Shown here: positions 26,845-35,389 of the stretch, piece by piece
Layout: each line of letters opens with the position of its first letter
How positions within the stretch are numbered: position 1 is the first letter of the stretch
Origin: Azophilus sp965214305
Lineage (GTDB): Bacteria > Pseudomonadota > Gammaproteobacteria > Pseudomonadales > Azotimanducaceae
DNA: 64,000 nucleotides
Assembly (NCBI GenBank): GCA_965214305.1
Contig: OZ243949.1
Span: forward strand, 1,116,001-1,180,000
Direction: 5' to 3'
Made by a program: the position numbers and the translations under genes
The notes under the pieces: generated by a model
Database searches by the model: none
What the model saw: the letters and a program-made list of their open reading frames with translations, nothing else
Told to the model about the DNA's origin: nothing

Positions 26845-27999
26845 CTACAGGCGTTTGTCTGGTGCAAAAACTTTGCTACCGACGATTCGAATCGCTACCG
26901 CTGGCAACTTCAAGCCGAAGCGAGTGTATCTGGTGCCAGGTATCCGTTCCAACGAATAGATTAGATAGGGAGCTGCACGACGATGCCCAAGACGACGCTC
27001 CAACTGGCGCTTGATATGCGCCTTAAACGGGTTGACGTTTTCGGCGGTAAAACCATGTTCATAAGCCTCCTCGGCCCGCTCATAGGAGCCGGACGCCGGA
27101 TTGACGAGTCTGGCCCGATAGGTGAGAAATTCGGTCTCGATACCATCGTCGGACCAATGTACGCCGGGACGCTGACGCCGTGCTCGCTCAGCCAACATCC
27201 AATAAAAGGCGAACTGCGCGCGCGACATGACGATAGATTCCCCACCCGCTTCCACTGTACAGATTGCAGGGTTCAGCATTAATGCCAGCTTGGGTAACGT
27301 TCTCTGCGCCCGCGCCACCGCTGCAGAAAAGCTAGCCTCACCGGCCACCAAATCGGAATGCAACCCCTCGTTGAGGCGCACGAACGGAATATCCGCCAGC
27401 GTAATCTCGGCATCACGAGCATCAAGCGGGCGACGATCGGGCGGTGCGGTGTAAATAACCCGACTGTAAGGCGTGGGATAGAAGAATTTCGGATTGGATT
27501 CATAGTGCGCGCTCACCAATACATGTGAGAGTCGGTCCTGTTCGCGGCCGTAGAGCGACAGCGCGTAGCCTAGATAGAACCCCATGGTCTTGCGCCCGCC
27601 AGCGATGGAGACGTGTAGCGCACTATCCTCATCTTGGGTGAGTTCCCGAATCACGTCGGTAATGATGTCGGCGGCGCAGGTGTTGTCGGCCGGGCTGCGG
27701 ATGTCATCAAGGGGCTGGCCGCCCGCGCCCTTCAGCACATGGATGTGATCGCGCCCGAAGGCGATGGGCGGCAAGCCGTAGTCGGCGAGCAGGCGATGAA
27801 ACCAGCCGCTTTCCGGGTGCAGCAGCAAGAGTTCCGCACGGTCCGCGCCCTCCTTGGTGGTGACCAACCAAATCTCGGTGGGCAAGAACGCTGGCTTCGT
27901 CTTGACCGCAAGAGCGTACAGCGTCTCGGTCACAACCTGGGGAGAAAGACCGGTTACGGAAACCAAAATGCGGCGCGAATACTCATGTGGCTGCTTCAT
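26845..27999 (-). CDS. CRISPR-associated NE0113-family CARF protein (ring-nuclease-like)
   Basis: A 384-residue protein of the Cas_NE0113/TIGR02584 family. The N-terminal half is a CARF-like Rossmann domain: 'RILVSVTGLSPQVVTETLYA', 'EIWLVTTKEGADRAEL' and the nucleotide-binding loop 'LHVSIAGGRKTMGFYLG'. Members are annotated as CRISPR ring nucleases or Csm6-like and are thought to bind or degrade cyclic oligoadenylates. The C-terminal 170 residues (QFAFYWMLAERARRQRPGVH...) look helical. I could not identify a convincing HEPN R-X4-H motif, only a weak R-X5-H. It may tune or end the cOA signal made by Cmr2. It is encoded in the same direction just upstream of cmr1. Confidence 0.82.
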   Translation of the reverse strand: MKQPHEYSRRILVSVTGLSPQVVTETLYALAVKTKPAFLPTEIWLVTTKEGADRAELLLLHPESGWFHRLLADYGLPPIAFGRDHIHVLKGAGGQPLDDIRSPADNTCAADIITDVIRELTQDEDSALHVSIAGGRKTMGFYLGYALSLYGREQDRLSHVLVSAHYESNPKFFYPTPYSRVIYTAPPDRRPLDARDAEITLADIPFVRLNEGLHSDLVAGEASFSAAVARAQRTLPKLALMLNPAICTVEAGGESIVMSRAQFAFYWMLAERARRQRPGVHWSDDGIETEFLTYRARLVNPASGSYERAEEAYEHGFTAENVNPFKAHIKRQLERRLGHRRAAPYLIYSLERIPGTRYTRFGLKLPAVAIRIVGSKVFAPDKRL

Positions 28000-28104
28000 G
28001 ACTGCTCAGTTTCTCAAATCGAATAGGTTGCGGATGGAACTGCCGCTCAATTTACGGCAACCGCATCGCTTTGTACCTTGCGGCAAGGTTGCGAACAGCT
28101 CGGC

Positions 28105-28179
28105 CTAGGAACTTCTGGGCCGTAGTAATTCACGAAAACGAAAATTCGCTATCGCGACCCCTTCGGCGTAGATTCCTAG
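28105..28179. repeat. REP-like palindromic element, CTAGGA family, copy 1
   Basis: It begins CTAGGAA and ends TTCCTAG, with GCCGTAGTAATTC inside, in the gap between cas6 and the NE0113-type gene. The left half closely resembles the left half of the element at 43208-43374, so the two belong to one family. Confidence 0.55.
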
Positions 28180-28189
28180 CCATGTGAGA

Positions 28190-29359
28190 TCAGAGCCTTA
28201 GCGGGCTTGCCCAGCAAGCTTGCTCGGTTCCTGCCGTAACGCTCGATTCCGCCTCTAATTTCTGCGAAGTACCATCAAATTCGATGTTCCCGCCCCTGTC
28301 CATAGCTGGCTCTGCCGAAACCGCCGCAGGCTCCAGCACATAGCGTCCAAGACCCATAGAGCATCCCTTGCCCGCATGGGTCCACTGGCCGAGCCAAAGG
28401 TAGGGCCACAGCGCTGCCAAGTTCGAGCCCTCGACCTCGAACCAGCCCATGAGGCCACCCATCTGCAGCTTGGTCTCCTGTCTTGATGAGTAACGGGTCC
28501 ACTCCCGCCAGTGCAGTTTTCGTTGCGTGATCGGCAACGACTCGGCCCGACACAGCAAACCCGCAAAATCCGTTTCCAAAGGGGTTTCGCCAAAGAACGT
28601 GGTCAGCAGGGAAATACGCCGCATCAGAACGCTAACAAAACTTCTTAAGTCGAAAGCATGCTGATCAACCAGATGACCTGCACGCCGGATTCTCAGGGGC
28701 GTTAGCAGCCGCACACGCACCGCCGACGAACTGGCTTGTGTTATCAGGGGTTGAATGTCGGAAACCACCAGTTGCCCGCCGGGCTCGTAGATGGTCCGCC
28801 AGCCGACCTCTCCGGCCGAGCTTGCGTTGGCCTTAGCCGGTTCGTTGCCCTGGGCCAATGTTTCGATTTGGATATCCATCAGATCCAACTTGGTCTGCCT
28901 AGATGTTAGCCCGCCGCGTCCCGCCTGCTCGAATGTATGGACAACATAGGGCAATTGATCGTTGGCCTGGCCAAACAGGATGACGCCAAGGTTTATGGTG
29001 CGGCTTCCATCGTCATACCCTGAATCGGACGGTTCCAGTACAAATGGGCCGGGCGTGCGTGGATAGAGGCTCATCTTGCGAGCGTTTGGCGGCGTGCGGC
29101 TTTCGAATAACCAGGGATAGATACAGGAGTGCAGCAACATGCACGAATCGCAAGCGGGCAGGCGCGTCACGCACACCGCGCGGCGTAGCGCGCGCCCGAA
29201 AGCACCGCGCCAAGCGGAACCGAGATAACTCGCTTGGGCGAGCGAGCGGCCGTCGTCGCTCGGGCGTTCCAGAAATCGGAATCTGTAACGGCTTAAAGGC
29301 AGGAGGGGCGCTGGAAGCACTGCCGAAATATCCTCCGATGGCACGGCATTATGGGGCAT
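28190..29359 (-). CDS. cas6: Cas6 crRNA-processing endoribonuclease
   Basis: A 389-residue RAMP of the PF10040-type Cas6 family that cleaves repeat RNA to make crRNAs. The N-terminus has 'YRFRFLERPSDDGRSLAQAS' and 'LGSAWRGAFGRALRRAVCV', with cysteines in 'LPACDSCMLLHSCIYPWLFE' typical of this branch. The C-terminal glycine-rich loop is 'WTHAGKGCSMGLGRYVLEPA' near residue 330. It lies far from the array but in the same orientation as the rest of the locus. The last 45 residues after the loop are a variable tail. Confidence 0.9.
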   Translation of the reverse strand: MPHNAVPSEDISAVLPAPLLPLSRYRFRFLERPSDDGRSLAQASYLGSAWRGAFGRALRRAVCVTRLPACDSCMLLHSCIYPWLFESRTPPNARKMSLYPRTPGPFVLEPSDSGYDDGSRTINLGVILFGQANDQLPYVVHTFEQAGRGGLTSRQTKLDLMDIQIETLAQGNEPAKANASSAGEVGWRTIYEPGGQLVVSDIQPLITQASSSAVRVRLLTPLRIRRAGHLVDQHAFDLRSFVSVLMRRISLLTTFFGETPLETDFAGLLCRAESLPITQRKLHWREWTRYSSRQETKLQMGGLMGWFEVEGSNLAALWPYLWLGQWTHAGKGCSMGLGRYVLEPAAVSAEPAMDRGGNIEFDGTSQKLEAESSVTAGTEQACWASPLRL

Positions 29360-29497
29360 TGTTTATGTGACGCCATGTATAAAACGCACTGGCGGTTACT
29401 CAATGCTGATGTTGCCATCAATGGTGGGGTGGCAAAGCGGGATGCCGGCACCTCCACCCACTCAATGGAATATGATCGCCAAGCCATATCATAAGCC

Positions 29498-30724
29498 TTA
29501 CTCAGGCCGGGGGCTAAACAAACGTTGTATCGATTGCTCTATGATCTGTTTTAGTTTATCGCGCTGTTGCAATATCGGTTGCATGCGTGGATCGGCTGGC
29601 GTTGTTGCGTGTGCCAGAGCATTGCGGACCCGACTAAGATTTTTGTAAGCCTGTGCCCAGTGAGGAGGATGTTTGTCATTATCGATTTCTTTTTTGATTT
29701 CAATGTCAACACCACGCCGCTCCTCATCCGTAAATTGGTTTGGGTCGCGCCCTCGGTTTAAGCATTCCTTGGTGATAAATGCTTCCCATCCCAAAGCGGC
29801 AGCCCGCACAAAATCGTCTCGGTTAAGATATAGGAAGGCCAGCTTTTTCTGCTTCGCCGCATAGTCAGGTTGGTCGATCCATCGCAGTCGTTCACGGAGT
29901 TTTTTCTGAAATAAACTCGACGCACCGGCCAAATTGTCGTCAAGGCTTGGAAGAAACGTTCGAAGCGCCCTTTCCGCATCCCTCAGGTTGTAGTTGCGCT
30001 CAAAGAAAGCCGCCTTTGCCAAACAAGCGGCCTTGTCCGCCTCCACACCATCTCGCTCCAATAGGGGCGCGAAAACACCATAGTCCCCTGTGGCATCGAA
30101 CCGGTCCAATGCGTCCACCCAGCGCCTTACATGAACCAACCCATCCAATTTGACGACCGGAGCTTCTTTGTCTTCGGTCATCATATCCAGAGCACCGTAC
30201 CAAATCCCCTGCAGCTTAAGATTACGAACTCTCTCCAACATAAACGCCGATTCGAATCCGACCATGCCGAGGTGTCGAAAACCATGGGTAACATCGAAAT
30301 GGACTCCCCCATTGGGCACGGCCTCGGCAACCAAACCCAATATGTCGTATTGGTCTTTTTCGGCTTGGCCATAGGAGATTAGCCGGGGCACGACTTTCAC
30401 ACCAATAGATGCCGAGATCAATTCGGTGGCTTCATCCAATAATTCTTGAGTTATCCGACCTTCGGTTTCAGCATCCATAATGCGAATTCGCAATTCTTCC
30501 TGATTACCCTCAGAGACGAGGTTCTCGATCAATACACCCCATTGGCTAGCACGAGTCCCCAAGATTGCAAGTGTCTCCACATCCAGAAAACGGGCTAATT
30601 CCAAGCCGAAGAATGCCGTTGTATGCTTATTGCCGTCTGGAAATCGATAAGTCGCCCTTCGGTATCCCGTCGTATTGTTCTCTCTTCCCTTGCCCAAGAA
30701 GGTAACAAGAGTGTTGTTATGCAT
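29498..30724 (-). CDS. Csx1-type CARF-HEPN ribonuclease (TIGR02221 family)
   Basis: A 408-residue ancillary effector. The N-terminal CARF domain opens 'TLVTFLGKGRENNTTGYRRA' and contains the cOA-binding loop 'VHFDVTHGFRHLGMVGFESA'. The C-terminal HEPN domain has the catalytic R-X4-H motif as 'RVRNALAHATT' near residue 368. Proteins of this kind are switched on by cyclic oligoadenylate from Cas10 and degrade RNA non-specifically, causing dormancy or abortive infection. It is the first gene of the CRISPR locus on the minus strand, so its promoter should lie in 30725-31085. All key residues appear intact. Confidence 0.92.
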   Translation of the reverse strand: MHNNTLVTFLGKGRENNTTGYRRATYRFPDGNKHTTAFFGLELARFLDVETLAILGTRASQWGVLIENLVSEGNQEELRIRIMDAETEGRITQELLDEATELISASIGVKVVPRLISYGQAEKDQYDILGLVAEAVPNGGVHFDVTHGFRHLGMVGFESAFMLERVRNLKLQGIWYGALDMMTEDKEAPVVKLDGLVHVRRWVDALDRFDATGDYGVFAPLLERDGVEADKAACLAKAAFFERNYNLRDAERALRTFLPSLDDNLAGASSLFQKKLRERLRWIDQPDYAAKQKKLAFLYLNRDDFVRAAALGWEAFITKECLNRGRDPNQFTDEERRGVDIEIKKEIDNDKHPPHWAQAYKNLSRVRNALAHATTPADPRMQPILQQRDKLKQIIEQSIQRLFSPRPE

Positions 30725-31085
30725 CGCCTAAACCTTTTTCAATCGAGTGATGCGAAGCGTATTGCCAAGAGCGGGAGCACTCCTAAACCGAAACATCCTT
30801 GGATGTGTTGATCGACCACTCATTATTTCGTAAAACCAAGGCAGTACTCTAAGGCGATACTGTAAATCTGAGCAATATCGCAACCTTGCGGAGTCGTGGC
30901 GAACCCCGCCGCACGCCACTGCATGTCGCCGCAACGGGGCGCTGGCAGGAAGCGATGGATGCCCCGATTGGCTGCGGCGCGGACCCTGACGCACCCGATG
31001 AGAATGGCACCCGGCCACGCGACGAGTGGGAGATGTTCAAATAGCCAATCCGATAGACGCCAACAGCCGCACCGACAGACCCCAA
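30725..31085. other. Intergenic upstream of the CRISPR-Cas locus
   Basis: This 361-base gap between the holA stop and the first CRISPR ancillary gene holds no recognisable gene. It probably contains the locus promoter on the minus strand. Short ORFs here have no family features. Confidence 0.45.
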
Positions 31086-32078
31086 TCAACGCCGCAGTTT
31101 CGGCATCTCCCGCTCCAAAGACGGTAGCCGCACAGCGCACAGCCGCAGCAGTAGCCGCTCAAGCGACACCCAGGCATCGCCGCGCAATTCGCCCCGGCCC
31201 TGTTGATCGATCAGGGCGATTTGCGCGAGCACCCGCTCCGGCGACCCAACACGTTTTAGGAAGGCGGGGATCTGTCGTTTGCGTTGCGGCGGCATCCATT
31301 GCTTGGTGCCGAGCGCACGCAGTTGGCTCGTGAGGGCACCCAACAACGAAAACAGCGTAACCCCCTCTTCGCGTAGGGTGGCAAGCACGCGGCGCACCCG
31401 CCGGGCATCGCCGGCAAAGACCGCATCGATTAATGCAAAGGCATCGTAGTGGGCCGAGTCGGAAACGGCGGCGGCGAGAGTTTCGGCATCAATGGGTTGT
31501 TGCAAATCGGCAAGTTGCAACTTGTCGATTTCCTGTGCGGCCGCGAGCAGGTTGCCCTCCACCCGTTCGGCAAGCCAGGAGACGGCATCGGCAGTTAGCG
31601 ACAGCCCCGAAGCGCGCGCACGGCGCTGCAACCAACCCGGCAATTCGCGGTGGCCGATGGGCCAGATGGGCACAACCGCGGCCGCGGCGTCGATGGCTTT
31701 GTACCAGGCGGTTGTGCGCTGACGGGCTTGCAAGCGTCCAGTTCGAATAAGCAGCAAGTTGTCTGCATTGGGTTCGCCAAAATACCGGCGCAGGGCTTCG
31801 CTAGCCTGGTTGTCGAATTTGCCGGCGGGCACACGCACATCGAGTATCTTTTTTTCATTGAAGAGCGATAGCGAGGCCGCTTCGTGGTTCAACTCGTGCC
31901 ACTTGAAACCGGGCTCAACGTACAACAGCGTACGCTCCGTGAAGCCTTGCCGACGCGCGGCACCAATCACCCGGTCGCAAGCTTCCTCAACCAGCAGTAT
32001 TTCGTCGCCGGTGATCAGATAGGCGGGCCTTAACCCGCGGCTGAGGCTGGCATCCAGTTCTTGCGCCTTAATTTGCAC
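31086..32078 (-). CDS. holA: DNA polymerase III subunit delta
   Basis: A 330-residue clamp-loader delta subunit, which opens the beta clamp. The start 'VQIKAQELDASLSRGLRPAY' leads into the conserved 'LITGDEILLVEEACDRV'; later landmarks are 'VEGNLLAAAQEIDKL' and 'DAFALIDAVFAGD'. The GTG at 32078 is preferred; a longer frame extends back through lptE without homology. It overlaps lptE by about 11 bases, the usual lptE-holA order of gammaproteobacteria. The usual downstream nadD is absent: the CRISPR locus comes next. Confidence 0.92.
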   Translation of the reverse strand: MQIKAQELDASLSRGLRPAYLITGDEILLVEEACDRVIGAARRQGFTERTLLYVEPGFKWHELNHEAASLSLFNEKKILDVRVPAGKFDNQASEALRRYFGEPNADNLLLIRTGRLQARQRTTAWYKAIDAAAAVVPIWPIGHRELPGWLQRRARASGLSLTADAVSWLAERVEGNLLAAAQEIDKLQLADLQQPIDAETLAAAVSDSAHYDAFALIDAVFAGDARRVRRVLATLREEGVTLFSLLGALTSQLRALGTKQWMPPQRKRQIPAFLKRVGSPERVLAQIALIDQQGRGELRGDAWVSLERLLLRLCAVRLPSLEREMPKLRR

Positions 32079-32622
32079 CGGCTGCTTCCGGCACGGTAAC
32101 GGTGTTGAGTGCGCGCAGAATCTGTTGCACCAGGTCGTTCTCAAGTTCGGCTTCAATGAGCGCCTGCTCGCCGGCCGTACCGGCAATATTGTCTCGGTCA
32201 ACCGCCAGCACCCGGCTGGCCTCAAGCCACTGCGGCGCCCGCAGCAAGGCCCCGCCGGAGCGGATCTCATAGCGAATGCCCAGGGTCATTTCGTATTCGG
32301 CGGCGCGGGCACTACCGGTAACCGCGACGGTGCGCCGCTCGCGGCGTGCATCGATCAGTTTGATAACGAGCTGGGCGTCGGCTGCCCGTGGTTCGAGGTA
32401 CACACCGGCTTGACGCAACGCCTGCCGCAGCGGTTGCGCCAAGGCGATCCGTGGTTGGGCATCCAAGTGAACGGTCTCCAGACCGCTTGCAAGATTCCAG
32501 CCCCGCAGTTGAAAGCCGCAGCCAGCGAGTACGACGAGGGATAACAAAAAAACGGTTTTTACCAAGGTTTTGCCAATATCAAATAACCGGTAGTGAGGCA
32601 ATTCAAACTGATCCACCACCAA
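32068..32622 (-). CDS. lptE: LPS-assembly lipoprotein LptE
   Basis: An outer-membrane lipoprotein that plugs LptD and helps place lipopolysaccharide in the outer leaflet. The lipobox is 'VVLAGCGFQLRGW', with the lipidated cysteine near residue 35. The C-terminal domain matches LptE ('AAEYEMTLGIRYEI', 'TAGEQALIEAELENDLVQQI'). The true start may be a TTG nearer the hydrophobic segment, as the first 18 residues (VVDQFELPHYRLFDIGKT) are unusual for a signal peptide. Those codons abut an insertion-sequence remnant, which may have replaced the original 5' end. Confidence 0.88.
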   Translation of the reverse strand: MVVDQFELPHYRLFDIGKTLVKTVFLLSLVVLAGCGFQLRGWNLASGLETVHLDAQPRIALAQPLRQALRQAGVYLEPRAADAQLVIKLIDARRERRTVAVTGSARAAEYEMTLGIRYEIRSGGALLRAPQWLEASRVLAVDRDNIAGTAGEQALIEAELENDLVQQILRALNTVTVPEAAGAN

Positions 32623-32732
32623 GCAGACGGTGCGAGCTCAATGTCAATTTCCGGCGCCGCAGAGCCCAGGCTCGCGTTGGGCTGCGATCATGAGGATTTT
32701 CCAAATTGAGCCACCACCAGACAGGGCAAGCA
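32623..32732. repeat. Insertion-sequence end remnant, copy 2
   Basis: The stretch from about 32638 (CTCAATGTCAATTTCCGGCG and onward) closely matches 7564-7622 at the decayed transposase. It separates lptE from leuS, genes that normally sit close together. Two CCACCACCA-containing blocks flank it, and no coding remnant is left. Confidence 0.6.
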
Positions 32733-35249
32733 TCAACTCACCACCAGATTAAGCAACTTGTTCGGCACATGAATTACCTTGCGCACCGTCTTGCCGTCGA
32801 GAAAGCGCACAACATTCTGGTTCGCGCCCGCCGCCGCCCGCACCGTCTCGGTCGCCGCGTTCTGGGGCATGCGCACCTGGCCGCGCAGTTTGCCATTGAC
32901 CTGCACGGCAATTTCCACGAAATTCTCAATGGTTTTCGCGGGGTCGTAATCCGGCCACCGTGCCGAGGCGAACAAACCCTCAGCCGCGCCCAGCCGCTCG
33001 TGCAGTTCCTCGGCAATGTGGGGCGCGAACGGCGCCAATAGAATCACCAGGGGCTGAAGTTCCGTGCGACGTGGCGTTCGGCCCCCGGCCCGCACCACAT
33101 TGAGATATTCCATCATCGCGGCAATGGCGGTGTTGTAGTGCAGGCTGGCCAACTGCTCCGTCACCTGCTTGATGGTTCGGTGCAGCGCGGGTTCCACATC
33201 CGGGTGCGGTGCGGTGGTGGTATCCTCGCGCAGGGCCCGGGCCACACTCTGCCAGAGCCGGCGCAAAAAACCCTGGGGGCCCTGAATGCCCTTGCCCTGA
33301 TAATCGCCGCCCTGCTCGTAGGGGCCAAGGAACATGAGATAAAGCCGCATGGTGTCGGCCCCGTATTCGGCGATGATGTCATCGGGCACGATGACGTTGC
33401 CGCGGCTTTTCGACATCTTGCGGCCCTCGCGTATGAGCAACCCGTGGGCACGGAATTTCTTGAACGGTTCGGCAAAGTCAATCAGGCCGAGGTCGTGCAA
33501 TGCCATGGTGAGGAAGCGCGCGTACATCAGGTGCAACACGGCGTGTTCGTTGCCGCCGATGTAGGAGTCCACCGGCAGCCACTTGGCCGTCACCGCCGGG
33601 GTTAGAGCCGCATCATCGCAGTTCGCGGACGGGTAGCGCAGAAAGTACCAGCCACTGCACAGGAAATTATCGGTGACGTCGGTTTCCCGATGGGCGGGCG
33701 CACCGCAAGCCGGACAATCGGTCTCGAACCAATCGGTCATGCGCGCCAATGGGCTGATGCCGGAGTCGTCGGGCCGAAAATCCTCCAGGTAGGGCAGTTC
33801 TACCGGCAGTTCTGTTTCGGGAACCGGTACGGCACCGCACTGCTCGCAATGCACGATGGGGATGGGCGGCCCCCAATAGCGCTGGCGGGATACGCACCAG
33901 TCGTGCAGGCGAAAGTTGACGCGGGGCGTTGCCCATCCTCGTTTTTCCAGTTCCGCGACTATGGCGCGCTTGCCCGCCGGCACGGACAGGCCATTGAATT
34001 GTTCCGAGTTAACGAGTGTGCCGTCGCCAACGTAGGCGGCGGCCAGGGGGCTGTTCGCAGCTTCGCCCGGTGCCGCGATGACGCGCACAATGGGCAGTTC
34101 GAATGCGGTGGCAAACGCAAAATCGCGTTCGTCGTGGCCGGGCACCGCCATGACGGCACCGGTTCCGTAATCCATCAACACATAGTCGGCAATCCAGACG
34201 GGTATTGCCCTACCGTTGGCCGGATTGATGACATGGCCGCCGGTGCATACGCCGGTCTTCGCCTTGTCGATCTTTTGGCGCTCAATGAGGTCGCGGGCGG
34301 CAACCTCGGCGCGATAGGCGTCCACCGCTGCCCGGCACGCCGGTGTGGTGACAGCGTCAACCAGTGGATGCTCCGGGGCCAGCACCATGTAGGTGGCGCC
34401 AAAAAGCGTATCCGGGCGTGTTGTGAATACTCGGATACAGGCTCTTTGCGCAGCTTGGGCGTCCGCCGGTTGCACGGTGTCGGTTGCCGGGTCGTCGGCC
34501 GGCGAGCGGACAGCATTCGGCACCAGCGGAAAGTCGATCTCGGCACCCTCGCTGCGGCCAATCCAGTTGGCTTGGGCCTTGCGTGTTTTGTCCGACCAAT
34601 CCATGGTCTCCAAGTTGTCGAGCAACCGCTGGGCGTAGCGCGTGATCTTGAAAAACCACTGGGGTAGCTGCCGTTGCTCAACGGTGGCGTCACAACGTTC
34701 GCACAATCCTTGCAGCACCTGCTCGTTGGCGAGCACGGTCTTGCAGGACGGACACCAGTTCACCGGCGCCGCGCGGCGTTCCACCAAACCGCCCTCGTAG
34801 AGTTTCAGGAAAACCCATTGCGTCCATTTGTAATAGCTGACATCGGTGGTGTTGACGGTGTGGTTCCAATCAAACATGCCGCCGAAGCGCTTCAGCACAC
34901 GGCTGAAATTCTCGATGTTGCGGGGAATCAGATCGTTTGGATTGGCGCCCACCTTGAGCGCGTAATTCTCGGAATGGATGCCGAAGGCATCAAAGCCAAT
35001 CGGCTCGAAGACGTCCCTGCCGCGCAACCGCCAATAGCGGCCATTCACATCGGCACCCGTGTAGGCGTAGATGTTGCCGATGTGCAGCCCTTCCGCGGAA
35101 GGGTACGGAAACATCATCAGGTTGTAATAGGGGTTTTGGGCATTGTGCAGGTCCTCTTCGCTGAAGCGGTTGACGCCCTCGCTCTCCCAGCGACGCTGCC
35201 ACTTAAGCTCCACCGCTTCCGCATCGTACCGGTCGTCCGTGGCGGCCAT
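32733..35249 (-). CDS. leuS: Leucyl-tRNA synthetase
   Basis: An 838-residue class I synthetase that charges tRNA-Leu. The HIGH motif is 'AEGLHIGN', the KMSKS motif is 'EGRKMSKSRGNV', the editing domain includes 'TTRPDTLFGATYMVLAPEHP', and zinc-like cysteines occur in 'VNWCPSCKTVL' and 'LCERCDATVEQ'. The ATG at 35249 (MAATDDRYDAEAVELKWQ) fits the family; a start 15 bases upstream is possible. Full length. Confidence 0.96.
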   Translation of the reverse strand: MAATDDRYDAEAVELKWQRRWESEGVNRFSEEDLHNAQNPYYNLMMFPYPSAEGLHIGNIYAYTGADVNGRYWRLRGRDVFEPIGFDAFGIHSENYALKVGANPNDLIPRNIENFSRVLKRFGGMFDWNHTVNTTDVSYYKWTQWVFLKLYEGGLVERRAAPVNWCPSCKTVLANEQVLQGLCERCDATVEQRQLPQWFFKITRYAQRLLDNLETMDWSDKTRKAQANWIGRSEGAEIDFPLVPNAVRSPADDPATDTVQPADAQAAQRACIRVFTTRPDTLFGATYMVLAPEHPLVDAVTTPACRAAVDAYRAEVAARDLIERQKIDKAKTGVCTGGHVINPANGRAIPVWIADYVLMDYGTGAVMAVPGHDERDFAFATAFELPIVRVIAAPGEAANSPLAAAYVGDGTLVNSEQFNGLSVPAGKRAIVAELEKRGWATPRVNFRLHDWCVSRQRYWGPPIPIVHCEQCGAVPVPETELPVELPYLEDFRPDDSGISPLARMTDWFETDCPACGAPAHRETDVTDNFLCSGWYFLRYPSANCDDAALTPAVTAKWLPVDSYIGGNEHAVLHLMYARFLTMALHDLGLIDFAEPFKKFRAHGLLIREGRKMSKSRGNVIVPDDIIAEYGADTMRLYLMFLGPYEQGGDYQGKGIQGPQGFLRRLWQSVARALREDTTTAPHPDVEPALHRTIKQVTEQLASLHYNTAIAAMMEYLNVVRAGGRTPRRTELQPLVILLAPFAPHIAEELHERLGAAEGLFASARWPDYDPAKTIENFVEIAVQVNGKLRGQVRMPQNAATETVRAAAGANQNVVRFLDGKTVRKVIHVPNKLLNLVVS

Positions 35250-35389
35250 GGTCTGCCCTTGCAAAAGATTGGGAATATAACACCCGGTCCGCCTATCCCA
35301 CCAAGCGCGACCGGTCTCGGTTGGGGTAGCCGCTATCCAATCGCGCCTTGAGCGCGGGCGCTTCCCGCCGCCTGTGGCGTCTTGTCCGT

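Noticed and set aside
26845..27999. HEPN nuclease domain in the NE0113-type protein
   Set aside because: Only a weak R-X5-H (RQRPGVH) was found, without the usual HEPN context.
30728..31140. Short ORFs upstream of the CRISPR locus
   Set aside because: No family features and mutually overlapping frames; treated as intergenic.
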